A stretch of 55,764 nucleotides of DNA, from assembly GCF_013337185.1 (NCBI RefSeq), contig NZ_SWDE01000010.1, positions 1 through 55,764 on the forward strand, given 5' to 3'. Shown piece by piece: positions 54,975-55,764 of the stretch (position 1 is the stretch's first letter; every line of letters starts with the position of its first letter). A model generated the notes under the pieces. The model did no database searches. It was not told where the DNA came from and saw only the letters and a list, made by a program, of their open reading frames with translations. This DNA is from Serratia proteamaculans (GTDB lineage: Bacteria; Pseudomonadota; Gammaproteobacteria; Enterobacterales; Enterobacteriaceae). The position numbers and the translations under genes were made by a program.

Positions 54975-55111
54975 AATTCCTATTTTTACGCGGAATATTC
55001 GATTAAACGATTAGGCTTACTTATCGACATAAGTTGGCAACACTTGAGAAAAAAGGGAATTATCACGATGAAAAGCAGCAATATTTGTCGAATTTTCCTG
55101 ATGAGAGTATC

Positions 55112-55153
55112 TTAATCAGGGATCGTCATGCATCACTTGCTCTGCATGATTAA
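55112..55153. repeat. Nested inverted repeat between apeC and the lipoprotein gene
   Basis: TCATGCA and TGCATGA form a perfect 7-bp dyad with a 10-nt spacer (55126-55149). An outer dyad TTAATCA/TGATTAA lies at 55112-55118 and 55147-55153. It could be an operator shared by the divergent ape cluster and lipoprotein gene. Confidence 0.55.
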
Positions 55154-55189
55154 TACATTTCTTACTTATCAATACTCATGGACAAGAGA

Positions 55190-55579
55190 ATGAAACCTTT
55201 AAGATTCATTTTAACGAGCGTATTCGCCGCTATTCTGGTCACCGGTTGCGCAGGCACGGCTCCGGTGAAAAACGTCAGCCAAAATATTGCTGGTAGTCAC
55301 AGTGATGCACAGGTACGCCAGGCGATCCTCTCCGCCGGCCTGAGCCGCGGCTGGATCATGAACCCAACCGCTGACGGTGTGATTGACGGCAAGATCTTGC
55401 TGCGTGGCCACAGCGCAGACATCCGTATCACTTACAATACCAATAGTTATCAGATTAACTATATTGGCAGCGGAAATATGGATGCCAAAGACGGAAAGAT
55501 TCATCCAAACTATAATCGCTGGGTGGCCAATCTGGATAAGGATATTCAGTTGGAACTGGCACGTCAGAATATTAAATAA
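55190..55579 (+). CDS. Small lipoprotein of unknown function
   Basis: A 129-residue lipoprotein. The signal MKPLRFILTSVFAAILVTGC ends in the lipobox VTGC (Cys20), followed by a mature part with no recognised domain, rich in small and polar residues (SDAQVRQAILSAGLSRGW, ITYNTNSYQINYIGSG). An in-frame ATG at 55178 adds four residues; AAGAGA directly precedes the chosen ATG. It is divergent from the ape cluster and may be its partner, but this is only positional. Confidence 0.8.
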   Translation: MKPLRFILTSVFAAILVTGCAGTAPVKNVSQNIAGSHSDAQVRQAILSAGLSRGWIMNPTADGVIDGKILLRGHSADIRITYNTNSYQINYIGSGNMDAKDGKIHPNYNRWVANLDKDIQLELARQNIK

Positions 55580-55596
55580 CGGCAAAAAATTTATTA

Positions 55597-55618
55597 CCGG
55601 CAGGGATCCTACTGCCGG
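55597..55618 (+). terminator. Possible terminator after the lipoprotein gene
   Basis: CCGGCAG pairs with CTGCCGG over an 8-nt loop, followed by a short AT-rich tail. Weak but well placed, 18 nt after the stop. Confidence 0.5.
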
Positions 55619-55729
55619 GTATATTATTCTTTGTATTGGCATGCAATTCGGATAATTATTTACCAGAACAGATTTTCACCGCATAAATCACGCAGCTATA
55701 TTCAATTTCGTTGAATTTTGCATATGAAA

Positions 55730-55756
55730 AAGCCCTGAGTCAGAGACTCAGGGCTT
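55730..55756. terminator. Terminator at the right edge
   Basis: AAGCCCTGAGTC pairs with GACTCAGGGCTT over a 3-nt loop. A poly-A stretch precedes it, so on the minus strand it ends in T's. It may end a gene that lies beyond the window. The stem shares AAGCCCTGAGT with the terminator at 32589. Confidence 0.8.
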
Positions 55757-55764
55757 ATCAAATT

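Noticed and set aside
54891..55115. 74-codon plus-strand frame between apeC and the lipoprotein gene
   Set aside because: It overlaps the apeC start and promoter, lacks a ribosome binding site and has no recognisable features.
1..55764. Insertion sequences, prophage genes, toxin-antitoxin pairs or CRISPR arrays
   Set aside because: I saw no transposase, integrase, toxin-antitoxin or cas-like protein and no regularly spaced direct repeats in this window.

Overview
The window looks like chromosomal DNA of a Serratia-like member of the Enterobacterales. It has no insertion sequence, prophage or CRISPR array. The backbone from the tRNA-Asp to the aldo-keto reductase (tRNA-Asp, dnaQ, rnhA, yafS, gloB, mltD, yafD, a LysR gene like yafC, dkgB) follows the gene order known around aspV in E. 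coli. Almost all of the DNA is coding, and no gene-free stretch exceeds about 290 bp.

Positions 1-6326 hold the universal methionine salvage pathway: mtnK, mtnA, mtnD, mtnC, mtnB, mtnE and an omega-amidase of the YafV/MtnU type. They form two divergent gene pairs. Each divergent spacer carries octamers like the MetJ operator (AGACGTCT), so the whole block is probably one methionine-controlled regulon.

Positions 6363-18762 and 29145-32581 hold a ureide (urate, allantoin and oxalurate) degradation system like the Klebsiella hpx genes. The left part has a urate/xanthine permease, HIU hydrolase (hpxQ), OHCU decarboxylase (hpxT), allantoate amidohydrolase (hpxK), ureidoglycine aminotransferase (hpxJ), a polar amino-acid type ABC importer, an RpiR regulator and the oxalurate/oxamate genes hpxWXYZ. 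The right part has allantoinase (puuE type), allantoin racemase (hpxA) and an allantoin-type NCS1 permease. A sigma-54 promoter with a perfect consensus, preceded by two NtrC-like sites, lies upstream of the left operon. A second strong sigma-54 match precedes hpxW. This points to nitrogen-limitation control. Urate oxidase and xanthine dehydrogenase are not in the window.

Positions 18794-29081 hold a complete aerobactin locus (iucABCD-iutA) placed inside the ureide region. It is divergent from an MFS transporter and a siderophore-interacting ferric reductase. A sigma-70 promoter overlaps a strong Fur box upstream of iucA.

Positions 41366-54892 hold a 16-gene aryl polyene (APE) pigment cluster, all on the minus strand and mostly translationally coupled: apeC to apeR in the canonical order. 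It contains a degenerate ketosynthase partner, two acyl carrier proteins, an AMP ligase, two dehydratases, a ketoreductase, two active ketosynthases, two acyltransferase proteins, a thioesterase, a LolA-like carrier, an MMPL exporter and a lipoprotein. No methyltransferase gene is seen beside it. A small unrecognised lipoprotein gene is divergent from the cluster at the right edge.

The core gene families are all recognisable. The less described parts are the regulation inferred here, the insertion-like arrangement of aerobactin inside the ureide locus, the ureide-linked ABC importer with no known substrate, and the APE flank.
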